DNA of 37,400 bases from Flavobacterium sp. (GCA_030053925.1 JASGCX010000017.1:18574-55973), one strand, 5' to 3'; counted from the stretch's first letter, positions 15,040-24,168 are shown. The notes: generated by a model from the sequence alone, not told the origin. A program made the numbers and translations.

Positions 15040-15759
15040 ATGGCATCTAAAGCAGAAATCACATTTGGAACCAAGGTGGCTAATGCAGAGGCAATAGCAA
15101 CACATGTAAAATCATTTAACGGGTTTGTTCCACCCACAGAAAGCACTTCAATAGTTAATTACGATGCGCTTATCGCATCGTTTAAAGGCGAAAACAACAG
15201 TATTACATCTAAAAAATCTGCTTACTCAAAAGCAGTAGATGTAAGGCAGCAATTATTCTTTAAAAGCCCCGATTCTGTAACCAAATTACTAAGCCCAGTA
15301 ACATCGGCGGTAAGGGCAAAGCTTGGTAAAGCTGCCAAACCAGTGGCAGATATTACAGCATTAGTAGTTAAAATTCGTGGCGAAAAGAAAGCTAAAGACC
15401 CAAAAGCAGATGAAGCGGTAGATAAAAAGAAAGAAGCTGCTAGTCAATCACAACGTTCATTTGCAAGTATTACCCAGCACTTTACAGATATAGTAACCAC
15501 ACTTACCGATTTAGGTACAAATTATGCACCCGCCAATAATGCACATAAATTACCAGTTTTAAATACCAAAGTTGCCAATATTAAAAAAGCCAATGATGAT
15601 GTAACCACTACTTTTGGCACATTAAAAACAGGTTTTGATACGAGAGCAGCTTTGTATGCAGACCTCTCTGATAGAACACAGCGCATAAAAGAACAAGTAA
15701 AAAGTCAGTATGGTGTAAGTTCTACCGAGTATAAATTAATAAAAGGTTTAAAAGTGTAA
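15040..15759 (+). CDS. unrecognised helical protein downstream of the 21-bp array
   Basis: 239 residues from ATG 15040 (MASKAEITFGTKVANAEAIA). In-frame ATGs at 15010 and 14953 would add a KT/IN-rich extension lying partly inside the repeat array, so they are less likely. The protein is alanine-, lysine- and threonine-rich, has no signal peptide or membrane segment, and contains a very charged middle (KIRGEKKAKDPKADEAVDKK) between two long helical parts that look like coiled coils. I recognise no family. It is monocistronic, bounded by the array upstream and a shared terminator downstream. A cytoplasmic structural or DNA-associated role is possible but not shown. Confidence 0.65.
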   Translation: MASKAEITFGTKVANAEAIATHVKSFNGFVPPTESTSIVNYDALIASFKGENNSITSKKSAYSKAVDVRQQLFFKSPDSVTKLLSPVTSAVRAKLGKAAKPVADITALVVKIRGEKKAKDPKADEAVDKKKEAASQSQRSFASITQHFTDIVTTLTDLGTNYAPANNAHKLPVLNTKVANIKKANDDVTTTFGTLKTGFDTRAALYADLSDRTQRIKEQVKSQYGVSSTEYKLIKGLKV

Positions 15760-15848
15760 TAAGGGCTAGCAACAAATTACTAAATACTACCGCACTAAGC
15801 AACATTGGCAGCACATTGTACCAACACTTTAATTTCGTACAAACAAAA

Positions 15849-15874
15849 AGCCCAACATTTTAAAATGCTGGGCT
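15849..15874. terminator. bidirectional terminator between the 15040 gene and rplQ
   Basis: AGCCCAACATTTT pairs with AAAATGCTGGGCT (13 bp, one mismatch), with A-runs before and T-runs after. It serves the plus-strand gene and the end of the ribosomal operon. Confidence 0.8.
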
Positions 15875-15900
15875 CTTATATTTTTTAGAAAGAAACTAAC

Positions 15901-16470
15901 TTATTCAGCAGTTTTTTCTTCTGTTGTTGTTGTTGTGTCTTCAGCAACTTCTGGTGCAGCAACTTCAGCAACTGGTGTTGCTTCTACAGTTTCAACAGTT
16001 TCTACTGCTTCAACAGTTGCAGCTTTTTTAGGTGCACGACCACGACGTGTTTTCTTAGCTGGTTCAGCCGAAGTTGACGCAGTTTTACCGTAAACATCGT
16101 TAAAATCTACTAACTCAATCATTGCTTTTTCAGCATTATCACCTGGGCGAATACCTAATTTTATGATACGTGTATAACCACCCGGACGAGCAGCTATTTT
16201 GGGCCCAACCACTGTAAATAATTCTTTAACCGCTTCTTTGTTTTGCAAATGAGCAAAAGCCAATCGGTGGTTATGCGTAATTACAGCAGCACTTTCTGTT
16301 TTCTTAGTTTTAGTTAACAACGGCTCTACATAAGTACGTAATGCTTTGGCCTTTGCTAAAGTAGTTACAATACGTTTGTGTGTAATTAACTGAGCGGCTA
16401 AGTTGTTTAACAAGGCTACTCTGTGTGCCTTTTTGCGGCCTAAATTGTTGATTTTGTCTCCGTGACGCAT
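15901..16470 (-). CDS. rplQ: 50S ribosomal protein bL17 with long C-terminal tail
   Basis: 189 residues. The first 115 are a standard bL17 ([55 protein letters not shown]). The remaining 70 form a low-complexity tail: a basic stretch ([13 protein letters not shown]), then V/E/T/A-rich acidic sequence ([23 protein letters not shown]). Bacterial bL17 is usually about 120-130 residues, and extended tails are recalled from Bacteroidota. It is the last gene of the infA-rplQ cluster. Confidence 0.97.
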   Translation of the reverse strand: MRHGDKINNLGRKKAHRVALLNNLAAQLITHKRIVTTLAKAKALRTYVEPLLTKTKKTESAAVITHNHRLAFAHLQNKEAVKELFTVVGPKIAARPGGYTRIIKLGIRPGDNAEKAMIELVDFNDVYGKTASTSAEPAKKTRRGRAPKKAATVEAVETVETVEATPVAEVAAPEVAEDTTTTTEEKTAE

Positions 16471-16535
16471 GACTGTTTGTTTTTAAGCTTATACCGTGTC
16501 AGGAATTATAAGCTGTTATTAAATAGTTTAAAAAA

Positions 16536-16582
16536 GTTTAGGAGTTTAAAAGTTCTAATATTGAACTCTTAAACTCCTAAAC
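16536..16582 (-). terminator. strong hairpin between rpoA and rplQ
   Basis: GTTTAGGAGTTTAAAAGTTC pairs with GAACTCTTAAACTCCTAAAC (20 bp, one mismatch, 7-nt loop), starting 9 bp after the rpoA stop. It could be a partial terminator, a processing site or a repeat. rplQ is on the same strand immediately downstream, so full termination is unlikely. Confidence 0.55.
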
Positions 16583-16590
16583 ACTTAAAC

Positions 16591-17592
16591 TTAATTATCA
16601 AGGTTATCTAAACCTAATTTTTGTAAATCCATACCAAAACTTAATCCTCTTTCAAGCAATACTTGCTCAATTTCCGATAAAGATTTTTGGCCGAAGTTTC
16701 TAAACTTCATTAAATCTTCTTGTTCGTATTGAACTAACATACTTAAAGACTCAATTTTAGCTGCTTTCAAGCAGTTGAACGCACGTACAGAAAGATCTAA
16801 ATCTTCTAATGGTGTTTTCAATACTTTACGTAATTGTAAAACTTGCTCATCAACTACATCATCTTTCTTCTCTTCTTTATTATCAAAAGTGATGTTCTCA
16901 TCAGTGATAATCATTAGGTGTTGAATCAAGATACGAGAAGCCTGCTTTACAGCATCTTCGGGATGAATAGTTCCATCGGTAGTTACGTCTAAAATTAATT
17001 TTTCGTAGTCAGTTCTTTGTTCCACACGATAGTTCTCTATTAAATACTTCACGTTTTTAATAGGCGTATGAATTGAATCTATTGCGATATAACCAAAAAC
17101 ACTGTCTTTTAGTTTATTTTCTTCTGCTGGTACATAACCACGGCCTTTAGACACGGTTAATTCAATATCCAACTTAGAGGTAGTATCCATTACACAAATT
17201 ACCAAGTCAGGGTTCATAACTTGGAAGCTTTGAGAAGCTTCGCCAATCATACCTGCTGTAAATTCTGTACGACCTTTAATAGAAAGTGTAATTTTTTCTG
17301 ATGAAATATCACTATCTAAAATCTTCTTAAAACGTACTTGTTTCAAGTTTAGGATAATTTCGGTAACGTCTTCAGTAACGCCTCTCATTGTTGCAAACTC
17401 ATGATCAACGTTCTCGATTTTTATACCAGTGATAGCATAACCTTCAAGGCTGTTAAGCAAAACTCTACGCAAAGCATTACCAATTGTTAAGCCATAACCT
17501 GGCTCAAGCGGACGGAACTCGAATTGACCGTCGAAATCAGATACTTTCTGTAATACAATTTTATCCGGCTTTTGGAAGCTTAATATGGCCAT
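16591..17592 (-). CDS. rpoA: RNA polymerase alpha subunit
   Basis: 333 residues. The N-terminal dimerisation domain shows EPGYGLTIGNALRRVLLNSL and EGYAITGIKIENVDHEF. The C-terminal DNA- and activator-binding domain shows LDLSVRAFNCLKAAKIESLS and FGQKSLSEIEQVL. It nucleates core polymerase assembly. Order rpsD-rpoA-rplQ is the canonical alpha operon. Confidence 0.99.
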   Translation of the reverse strand: MAILSFQKPDKIVLQKVSDFDGQFEFRPLEPGYGLTIGNALRRVLLNSLEGYAITGIKIENVDHEFATMRGVTEDVTEIILNLKQVRFKKILDSDISSEKITLSIKGRTEFTAGMIGEASQSFQVMNPDLVICVMDTTSKLDIELTVSKGRGYVPAEENKLKDSVFGYIAIDSIHTPIKNVKYLIENYRVEQRTDYEKLILDVTTDGTIHPEDAVKQASRILIQHLMIITDENITFDNKEEKKDDVVDEQVLQLRKVLKTPLEDLDLSVRAFNCLKAAKIESLSMLVQYEQEDLMKFRNFGQKSLSEIEQVLLERGLSFGMDLQKLGLDNLDN

Positions 17593-17731
17593 ATTAAAAC
17601 TTGTTTTTTATTTTACCTCAAATCTCTTTTTGAAAGATTTAAGAATATATGAGTATGATTTGAAAAATTCGTAAGTCGATAATCGAAGGAAGCAAAACTT
17701 GGTTCAATGCGGTTATCGATGTCAGTAGCTA

Positions 17732-18337
17732 CTATTTACTATACAATTCCACAATCAATTGTTCCTTAATGTTTTCAGGAACTGATTCTCTTTCAGGATA
17801 TGTAATGAAGGTACCTTTTAGTTCAGCTTCATTCCAATCTACCCAGCTAAACTTAGGATTTTTACCACGTGTTTTGCTAGTTATAGAAGTATTAGCTGCA
17901 CTTTTATTTTTGTAAGAAATAATATCACCTGGTTTGCAAGAATAAGAAGGCACATTCATCACGTCACCATTAACAGTGATGTGTTTGTGAGCCACTAATT
18001 GTCGTGCTTCAGGACGGCTAGCAGCCAAACCTAAACGATACACTGTATTGTCTAAACGAGCTTCTAACAATTTTATTAAGTTTTCGCCAGTTACACCTTT
18101 AATACGAGATGCCTCTTCAAAAGTTTTACGAAACTGACGCTCTAATAAACCGTAAGTGTATTTTGCTTTTTGCTTTTCTCTCAACTGTAAAGCGTACTCG
18201 CCAAGCGTTTTACGTTTACGGGTTGCACCATGCTGACCTGGAGGGTTGCTGTTTTTTGTTAACCATTTACCGTTGCCCAAAATTGGCTCACCGTAAATTC
18301 TAGAAATTTTGGTCTTAGGACCAGTGTAACGTGCCAT
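17732..18337 (-). CDS. rpsD: 30S ribosomal protein uS4
   Basis: 201 residues, MARYTGPKTKISRIYGEP start and the S4 RNA-binding region ARLDNTVYRLGLAASRPEAR-QLVAHKHITVNG. It binds 16S rRNA early in 30S assembly and often autoregulates this operon. The N-terminal zinc cysteines of some S4 proteins are absent. Confidence 0.98.
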   Translation of the reverse strand: MARYTGPKTKISRIYGEPILGNGKWLTKNSNPPGQHGATRKRKTLGEYALQLREKQKAKYTYGLLERQFRKTFEEASRIKGVTGENLIKLLEARLDNTVYRLGLAASRPEARQLVAHKHITVNGDVMNVPSYSCKPGDIISYKNKSAANTSITSKTRGKNPKFSWVDWNEAELKGTFITYPERESVPENIKEQLIVELYSK

Positions 18338-18425
18338 GTATCATTAAAATTGAGTTGATTTTTTAGTGAATGGTGTTCGATTGTTAAAAAATCAAAAAAC
18401 TAAATCGCTCACCCATTTATAATTT

Positions 18426-18457
18426 AATTTGAAATTGCTAATAACAGATTTCAAATT
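18426..18457 (-). terminator. small hairpin after rpsK
   Basis: AATTTGAAAT and ATTTCAAATT form a 10-bp A/T stem just downstream of the rpsK stop, in the gap before rpsD. There is no T-run, so RNA processing or stability is more likely than termination. Confidence 0.4.
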
Positions 18458-18459
18458 GA

Positions 18460-18870
18460 TTAAACTCTTCTTTGTTTTGGAGGACGACAACCATTGTGAG
18501 GCATAGGTGTAACGTCTTTAATAGAAGTAACTTCAATACCGTTTTGAGTAATAGAACGAATTGCACCTTCACGGCCCGAACCTGGCCCTTTTACAAATAC
18601 ATCTACTCTTTTTAAACCTGCATCTAATGCAACTTTAGCGGCATCTGCTGCTGCCATTTGTGCAGCGTATGGTGTGTTCTTTTTAGAACCACGGAAACCC
18701 ATTTTACCAGCCGATGACCAAGAAATAACTTGACCAGATTTGTTAGTAAATGCAACGATGATGTTGTTAAATGTTGCGCTAATTCTTACTTCGCCCGCAG
18801 CATCAACTTTCACAATGCGTTTTTTGGCTGCGGCTTTAGCACTGTTTTGTGCTTTTGATGGTTTTGCCAT
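18460..18870 (-). CDS. rpsK: 30S ribosomal protein uS11
   Basis: 136 residues with [40 protein letters not shown] and the C-terminal [15 protein letters not shown]. It forms the platform of the 30S subunit near the E site. Confidence 0.98.
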   Translation of the reverse strand: MAKPSKAQNSAKAAAKKRIVKVDAAGEVRISATFNNIIVAFTNKSGQVISWSSAGKMGFRGSKKNTPYAAQMAAADAAKVALDAGLKRVDVFVKGPGSGREGAIRSITQNGIEVTSIKDVTPMPHNGCRPPKQRRV

Positions 18871-18967
18871 TTTGTTTGTTTGAGGTAATCTTTAAAATAA
18901 AAAATAGTCCCTACTTTCTTAGCAGTTTGCTAGAATATCTGGCGACTTTGGTAACTATAAAATAAGC

Positions 18968-19004
18968 AGAAATTCCAAACTCATATTTTGAGTTTGGAAT
19001 TTCT
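18968..19004 (-). terminator. perfect 16-bp hairpin between rpsM and rpsK
   Basis: AGAAATTCCAAACTCA (18968-18983) and TGAGTTTGGAATTTCT (18989-19004) pair perfectly around a 5-nt loop, 12 bp after the rpsM stop. With rpsK immediately downstream on the same strand, attenuation or RNA processing is the likelier role. Confidence 0.55.
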
Positions 19005-19016
19005 ATCTCTTATTTA

Positions 19017-19397
19017 TTATTTCTTAGCGGCTTTCTTTTTACCAGCAACAGTTTTACGTTTACCTTTACGTGTACGGCTGTTGGTTTTAGTACGCTGACC
19101 ACGTACCGGAAGACCTTTACGATGACGAAGACCACGGTAACAAGCAATATCCAATAAACGTTTGATGTTCATTTGAGTTTCGCTACGTAATGCACCTTCT
19201 ACTTTAAATTCAGCATTAATTAAATTACGAATTGCAGTTTGCTCATCGTCATTCCACTGATTAACCTTTTTATTAAGGTCAATGCCTGCTTCGTTTAAAA
19301 TTTGTTGTGCTCTACTACGACCAATACCATAAATATAGGTAAGTCCAATTTCGCCTCTTTTATTTTTTGGTAAGTCTATACCGGCTATACGCGCCAT
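19017..19397 (-). CDS. rpsM: 30S ribosomal protein uS13
   Basis: 126 residues: [54 protein letters not shown] and a lysine-rich tail. It contacts 23S rRNA and tRNA at the subunit interface. Confidence 0.98.
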   Translation of the reverse strand: MARIAGIDLPKNKRGEIGLTYIYGIGRSRAQQILNEAGIDLNKKVNQWNDDEQTAIRNLINAEFKVEGALRSETQMNIKRLLDIACYRGLRHRKGLPVRGQRTKTNSRTRKGKRKTVAGKKKAAKK

Positions 19398-19458
19398 AAT
19401 TGTTTATTTCTAATTTGTGATTTACGATTTCTGATTTGTTTAATTCAAACCCGATATT

Positions 19459-19575
19459 TTACCCTTGACGTTGTTTAAAGCGAGGGTTCTTTTTGTTAAT
19501 TACATAAAGCTTACCCTTACGCTTAACAATTTTACAATCTATACTACGCTTTTTAATAGCTGCTCTAACTTTCAT
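19459..19575 (-). CDS. rpmJ: 50S ribosomal protein bL36, zinc-free form
   Basis: 38 residues, [20 protein letters not shown] to NPRFKQRQG. It has only one cysteine, so it is the form without the CCHC zinc site, as expected for this phylum. It lies between infA and rpsM with about 60 bp on each side. Confidence 0.96.
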   Translation of the reverse strand: MKVRAAIKKRSIDCKIVKRKGKLYVINKKNPRFKQRQG

Positions 19576-19635
19576 TGTAGTTTATTTATCCTATTTGCTA
19601 AAAGCCTTCGCCATTGGGCTGTGGGCTGATTTTAT

Positions 19636-19854
19636 TTATTTGTACCTAAAAATTATTCTGCCTCTACTTAAATCATAAGGACTCATTTCCACACCTACTT
19701 TATCGCCTGGCAATATTCGGATGTAGTGCATCCTCATTTTACCTGAAATAGTAGCCAATATTTCATGGCCATTCTCTAACTTAACCTTGAACATGGCATT
19801 GCTTAATGCTTCAAGTATTTTACCGTCCTGTTTAATGAGTGCTTGTTTAGACAT
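19636..19854 (-). CDS. infA: translation initiation factor IF-1
   Basis: 72 residues with the S1-like fold: [60 protein letters not shown] and final [10 protein letters not shown]-1 occupies the A site of the 30S during initiation. It opens this gene cluster, behind its own -7 box. Confidence 0.98.
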   Translation of the reverse strand: MSKQALIKQDGKILEALSNAMFKVKLENGHEILATISGKMRMHYIRILPGDKVGVEMSPYDLSRGRIIFRYK

Positions 19855-19870
19855 ATTTTTTTTCGGGCTG

Positions 19871-19878
19871 CAAAGATA
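19871..19878 (-). promoter_or_regulatory. -7 box TATCTTTG of the infA-rplQ cluster
   Basis: Reverse-strand TATCTTTG fits TAnnTTTG and ends 16 nt before the infA ATG. The gap contains an A-run, the usual kind of Bacteroidota leader. A -33 element is not clear. Confidence 0.65.
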
Positions 19879-20004
19879 GAGAGATTGAACTGAAATAAGA
19901 AAAATTAGTGGATAATTTTTAAAATATTGTGGATAATATTTCGCTTTAAACTTTCATTAAGCCCTAAAATGCGCAAAAAGACAGTTATTTGGCGTTGTAC
20001 AAGC

Positions 20005-20035
20005 AAAAAAAAATCCCACTTTCTCAAGCAGGATT
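20005..20035 (-). terminator. terminator of the ECF sigma gene
   Basis: On the minus strand AATCCTGCTT pairs with AAGTGGGATT (10 bp with two G-U pairs) around a GAGA tetraloop, followed by a run of at least seven T. It lies 21 bp after the sigma gene stop. Confidence 0.8.
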
Positions 20036-20056
20036 CAAAAATAACTATTTCTGAAA

Positions 20057-20635
20057 TTATAATGCTATTTGTTTTTCTGCTACCATTTTGCGCAAGTTAA
20101 TTAATGCATAACGCATTCTACCTAACGAAGTATTAATGCTACAATTTGTAACATCAGCTATTTCTTTAAAACTCATACCTGCAAAATGCCTTAATACAAT
20201 TATCTCTCTTTGTTCTTCAGGTAAATAATCTAACATTCCTCTTATTTTTTGGTAGCTTTGGCTTTGCAGCATTTTGGTATCGGCAGCATCGCCAACCGAA
20301 CCAATCAATTCAAATACGTCACGCTCATTGCTTGCAACAAAATGGGTACGTTTTATTTTTCTAAAATAATCTACACAAAGGTTATGCGCAATTCTAAGTG
20401 CCCAATGCAAAAACTTCCCTTCTTCGTTGTAGCGATCGCTACGTAGTGTATCTATTATTTTAATAAATACTTCTTGAAAAAGGTCTTCAGCCACATATTT
20501 ATCCTTTACTAAAAAAAAGATGGAGGTGTAAATTTTGTCTTTGTAACGGTGTACCAATACTTCAAGGGCATTGATATTGCCGTTTTGGAATACGTTAATT
20601 AACTGCGTATCCGTTGCTTGGGCAAACATTTTCAT
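20057..20635 (-). CDS. ECF-family RNA polymerase sigma factor
   Basis: 192 residues. Region 2 is VHRYKDKIYTSIFFLVKDKY-VAEDLFQEVFIKIIDTL, with the WALRIAHNLCVDYFRK promoter-melting part. Region 4 is LPEEQREIIVLRHFAGMSFK-EIADVTNCSINTSLGRMRYA. It directs RNA polymerase to a specific regulon. No anti-sigma gene is adjacent on either side, so its control is not visible here. Two start ATGs (20635 and 20629) are equally possible. The box about 80 nt upstream, TTACTTTG, differs from the consensus by one base. Confidence 0.93.
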   Translation of the reverse strand: MKMFAQATDTQLINVFQNGNINALEVLVHRYKDKIYTSIFFLVKDKYVAEDLFQEVFIKIIDTLRSDRYNEEGKFLHWALRIAHNLCVDYFRKIKRTHFVASNERDVFELIGSVGDAADTKMLQSQSYQKIRGMLDYLPEEQREIIVLRHFAGMSFKEIADVTNCSINTSLGRMRYALINLRKMVAEKQIAL

Positions 20636-20951
20636 AAGTCGGTTTTTAAAAAATTAAGTTAAAAAAAACGATAGGATAGTTGGACACTGAAATACATTCA
20701 CTTTACAGGGTTGTATTTCCAAAGTAATATTAGTTACCTTATTTTAACTTATTGATTTTTAGCCAGCTTTGTGAAAAAATATAAAATCGCTATGCGGGTT
20801 GTTCACAATATTAAGCGGCTATAAATGAAGAATATTATAACGTAGGTTTGGCTATTATATTTCGCAGCAATGCTAAAAAACTACCATCTTTATTTTTAAT
20901 GCCTTAAATACAATAACTTATGTTTGAGACTTTTATTGCGGCAATTGGTAT
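20636..20951. other. intergenic region upstream of the ECF sigma gene
   Basis: 316 bp, AT-rich, without a supported gene. The only item seen is a near-consensus TTACTTTG box (around 20719-20726, minus strand) that may be the sigma gene promoter. Confidence 0.4.
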
Positions 20952-21063
20952 AAGAGGCTGTCTCATAAATAACTGTTTCCAATTTTCTTGGGATGGCTGT
21001 TTGGAGAACCGAGGTGGTTTAAGTAAATTTAAAAGCGTTGATTGATGTATGAGTAAGCCTCTT
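20952..21063. mobile_element. candidate 112-bp MITE
   Basis: The ends are inverted repeats: AAGAGGCTGTCTCATA on the left and the reverse complement AAGAGGCTTACTCATA on the right (14 of 16 positions agree). The interior is non-coding. The tip GAGGCTGTCTCAT resembles ends of IS elements of the DDE type. No target-site duplication was identified. It ends 16 bp before the ruvB stop. Confidence 0.5.
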
Positions 21064-21079
21064 TTGTTTGTGAACAATA

Positions 21080-22114
21080 TTATTGGCTAAACAAGTTAGG
21101 ATGCTTGCCAGCAACGGGTTTTAAACCCAAATGGGTGTAGGCTTTTTCGGTGGCTTCTCGGCCACGAGGTGTGCGTTGCAAAAAGCCTTCCTGAATTAAA
21201 AATGGTTCGTACACTTCTTCAATTGTACCACTTTCTTCACCTACTGCTGTGGCAATGGTAGTAAGCCCTACGGGACCGCCTTTAAACTTCTCTATAATGG
21301 CACTTAAAATGCGATTATCCATTTCATCTAGGCCATGTTCATCTACATTTAAAGCTCGCAAGCCATGTTGCGTAATACCAATATCTATAATACCATCGTT
21401 TAGCACTTGGGCAAAATCTCTAACTCTTCGCAACAAGCCATTTGCAATACGTGGTGTACCACGGCTACGGCGAGCAATTTCAAAAGCGGCTTCTTTGCTT
21501 ATTTCTGTATTTAAAATTTTAGCACTACGCTCAATAATTTTTTGTAAAACCGTTGCATTATAATATTCTAATCGAGACTTGATGCCAAAACGAGATAATA
21601 AGGGCGCAGTCAACAAACCACTACGCGTAGTAGCACCTACAAGCGTAAAAGGGTTTAAGTTAATTTGAATACTACGTGCATTGGGGCCAGTATCAATCAT
21701 AATATCAATACGGAAATCTTCCATGGCGGCGTACAAATATTCTTCTACAACCGTACTTAGGCGATGAATTTCATCAATAAACAACACATCATTGGGCTGT
21801 AAATTGGTCAATAAACCAGCTAAGTCGCCGGGCTTTTCTATTACGGGGCCGCTTGTTTCTTTAATATTTACACCCAATTCATTGGCCACAATACGGCTTA
21901 AAGTGGTTTTACCCAAACCTGGTGGGCCATGAAACAACACATGGTCTAAAGCCTCACCACGAATTTTGGCGGCTTTAATAAAAATGAGCAAGTTTTCAAT
22001 CAACTGTGGCTGACCGCTAAAATCATCGATAGCAGCGGGCCTAATAGTATTTTCAAACTCTTTATCGGCACTAGAAACCTGCTCGTTGGTATTGTGTAAA
22101 TTAAGATTAGACAT
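21080..22114 (-). CDS. ruvB: Holliday junction branch migration helicase RuvB
   Basis: 344 residues. AAA+ motor: [20 protein letters not shown] (Walker A), [10 protein letters not shown] (Walker B), [18 protein letters not shown] (sensor 1 and arginine finger region). The C-terminal winged helix is [20 protein letters not shown]. RuvB hexamers drive branch migration with RuvA. Neither ruvA nor ruvC is adjacent. The gene follows the M56 peptidase gene on the same strand after 60 bp. Confidence 0.98.
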   Translation of the reverse strand: MSNLNLHNTNEQVSSADKEFENTIRPAAIDDFSGQPQLIENLLIFIKAAKIRGEALDHVLFHGPPGLGKTTLSRIVANELGVNIKETSGPVIEKPGDLAGLLTNLQPNDVLFIDEIHRLSTVVEEYLYAAMEDFRIDIMIDTGPNARSIQINLNPFTLVGATTRSGLLTAPLLSRFGIKSRLEYYNATVLQKIIERSAKILNTEISKEAAFEIARRSRGTPRIANGLLRRVRDFAQVLNDGIIDIGITQHGLRALNVDEHGLDEMDNRILSAIIEKFKGGPVGLTTIATAVGEESGTIEEVYEPFLIQEGFLQRTPRGREATEKAYTHLGLKPVAGKHPNLFSQ

Positions 22115-22174
22115 CGGCTACGAAAATAGCTAAATAATTGAGTGAACAGAGATTTTGATAAATCAGAGTCTTCA

Positions 22175-23689
22175 TCATTTAACAACAGTAACATTTCTAG
22201 TAAAGCGTGTCACCATCATCGGCTCATCTTTTTTTGCCATCGATTCGTCGTAATAATTTTGATAATAGGCTTTGGTCATTAAATTAACTTGGTGGGTATA
22301 ACTTCTGCCTTTTTTTGCAGCACCATACAATTTACTAATATCAAATTGAGCAAAATCTGAAGCTTTATAATTGTTCAACACCTCGTTTTTAACGCGTTTA
22401 TCATCAATCCAAATACCATAAAAATTTGCTTTCTTAAAATTATTAAACTGCGTTTCGGTGGGCACTTCACGTTTTAATGGGCCAAGACTCTTTTCAAAAA
22501 CTACATTCTGCTTTAGTTGCTGCTGTAGACTCATTTGCTTAAAAATAGCTACTAGTCTAGATCTATCTTGCTGAGTAATATCTCTAAAAATTGATTGCCA
22601 TCTATTTGTAGAATCCTTTTTGTATTTCTTTACAATAGTTTCATATTCTTTAACTAATTCTTCAGAGGCATCTGTAGCAGAATAACCAATAGAGGACTTA
22701 ATAAAATGGGCTTCCATACCCTTATCTATCTTAGCATTTACTGGCTTTTTAAAATTATTTTCAGCAACTTTTGAAGGTACTTTTTCAGTTAATTTTTGCA
22801 AAGTATCCTGTGCAATTGTTTTAGAACTGAACACAAAAACCAAACTACCAATAATTGGTACAATGGCTAACTGCTTTACTATTTTTCTTGTTAATGAAGT
22901 TGTTTTGTTCATCATAATTAAACGTTTTTTGGTTATTAAAAAATTAAACTGACTTGCGAGCTGATTGAATGTGGGTTTATTTGCTTGCGCTAATAATAAG
23001 TATTGATAAGATGCCACGTTATTACATGTTTCTAGTGCAGCAGCATCTGCCAAAAATTCGTGATTAAGTTGAATGGCTTTTTTGTAGAAGTAGATAAATG
23101 GATTAAACCAAAAAATAATTCTTAAAACTTCAACAAATACAATATCAAGCGAATGTTTTTGTTGCACATGGGCAAGCTCATGATTAAGTATGGCTGCATT
23201 TACAGCACCATTGTTGTAATCGTCTTTTGCTATAAATATGTACTTTAAAAAGCTGTGAGAAACAATGCTTTGTGGTAATAATACAAGCTGTGTATTTTGG
23301 TATAAAACCGTTTTACCGTTTTTTAGCTTTAACCATAATTGATAAAGATTTTTAGCAAAACGAACAAGCAGGATGCCACTAATTAAAAAGTAAGCGGCTA
23401 GTAGCAAATTGGGCCAAATATCAATATGGTGTACAGGTTGTTCAATGGCACTTGACACAGTTTTAAAAGTAGTTTCTGTTACTAAAAATATGGTTTCTGA
23501 TGCTTCATTAGCAGTTGTAGCAAGCGTTTGCTGCTTCACTTTGATAAATGGTACAACTAATGCAAAAATTAAACTCAGTAGCAAATAGTATCTATTAAAG
23601 CGATGCATTTTCTCTTTCTGTAGCAGTACATAATAAGCCAATAATAATATAGCTGAGCAAAGCACCATTTTTACCAAATAAGCTATCAT
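22175..23689 (-). CDS. BlaR1-like M56 family metallopeptidase
   Basis: 504 residues. Four N-terminal membrane segments, two before and two around the catalytic domain (start MIAYLVKMVLCSAILLLAYY; later LLLAAYFLISGILLV). The zinc protease site is NHELAHVQQKH with the distal glutamate in NHEFLADAAALE. Another membrane helix follows (IVKQLAIVPIIGSLVFVFSS). The 210-residue C-terminal part is exported and is not a penicillin-binding sensor domain, so the signal is unlikely to be a beta-lactam. In BlaR/MecR systems this protease triggers cleavage of the repressor encoded next to it. Its ATG overlaps the blaI stop by 4 bp. Confidence 0.9.
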   Translation of the reverse strand: MIAYLVKMVLCSAILLLAYYVLLQKEKMHRFNRYYLLLSLIFALVVPFIKVKQQTLATTANEASETIFLVTETTFKTVSSAIEQPVHHIDIWPNLLLAAYFLISGILLVRFAKNLYQLWLKLKNGKTVLYQNTQLVLLPQSIVSHSFLKYIFIAKDDYNNGAVNAAILNHELAHVQQKHSLDIVFVEVLRIIFWFNPFIYFYKKAIQLNHEFLADAAALETCNNVASYQYLLLAQANKPTFNQLASQFNFLITKKRLIMMNKTTSLTRKIVKQLAIVPIIGSLVFVFSSKTIAQDTLQKLTEKVPSKVAENNFKKPVNAKIDKGMEAHFIKSSIGYSATDASEELVKEYETIVKKYKKDSTNRWQSIFRDITQQDRSRLVAIFKQMSLQQQLKQNVVFEKSLGPLKREVPTETQFNNFKKANFYGIWIDDKRVKNEVLNNYKASDFAQFDISKLYGAAKKGRSYTHQVNLMTKAYYQNYYDESMAKKDEPMMVTRFTRNVTVVK

Positions 23690-24057
23690 TTTTTATTACG
23701 TTTTATTTCTTTATCAATAATCAATTTTAATTCTTCTAACTCTTGGGCACTTAAATTACTAGTAGTGGTAAAAAAAGATGCAAACTGCATGGCTGAATTA
23801 CCAAAGTAATCTTTAATAATACCTTTTACATGTTTAGAAAAATAATCTGACTTAGTTACTAGGGCGAAATATTCTCTTGAATTTCCAAATACACTGTAGC
23901 CCACAAATCCTTTGTCTTGCATGCGCTTAAGTAATGTAGCAACAGTTGTTGTGGCTGGTTTAGGCTTTGGATGTTGCTCAATCAAGTCTTTTAAAAAAAC
24001 TTTTCCATGCTGCCAAATTAACTCCATTAACTGTTCTTCTGTTTTCGACAATTTCAT
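23686..24057 (-). CDS. BlaI/MecI/CopY-family repressor
   Basis: 123 residues. Winged helix: MKLSKTEEQLMELIWQHGKV, PATTTVATLLKRMQDKGFVG and the wing YSVFGNSREYFALVTK. The C-terminal helices form the dimer. It represses its own operon with the M56 protease as inducer. A matching TACA-AA-TGTA palindrome lies 24 bp upstream of its start, overlapping the -7 box. Confidence 0.93.
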   Translation of the reverse strand: MKLSKTEEQLMELIWQHGKVFLKDLIEQHPKPKPATTTVATLLKRMQDKGFVGYSVFGNSREYFALVTKSDYFSKHVKGIIKDYFGNSAMQFASFFTTTSNLSAQELEELKLIIDKEIKRNKK

Positions 24058-24080
24058 TGTTCTACACTTTGTTATTTTGT

Positions 24081-24094
24081 TCTACAAATGTAGA
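24081..24094 (-). promoter_or_regulatory. BlaI-type operator overlapping the -7 box
   Basis: TCTACAAATGTAGA is a perfect palindrome with the TACAnnTGTA core of BlaI/MecI operators. On the minus strand it contains TACATTTG, an exact TAnnTTTG -7 box (24085-24092). Repressor binding would therefore cover the promoter. A second TTCTACA half-site lies nearer the start codon. Confidence 0.7.
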
Positions 24095-24160
24095 GTAGAA
24101 TTTCAAATAAAAAAATAATTTTTTCGAAAAATCATTTTTTATGTACAAAACAAGCCACTT

Positions 24161-24168
24161 TATATTTG
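24161..24168 (+). promoter_or_regulatory. -7 box TATATTTG for the MarR-like gene
   Basis: Exact TAnnTTTG match, 7 nt before the ATG at 24176. Same sequence and almost the same spacing as at the ABC-F gene, suggesting a leaderless or very short-leader transcript. Confidence 0.6.
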
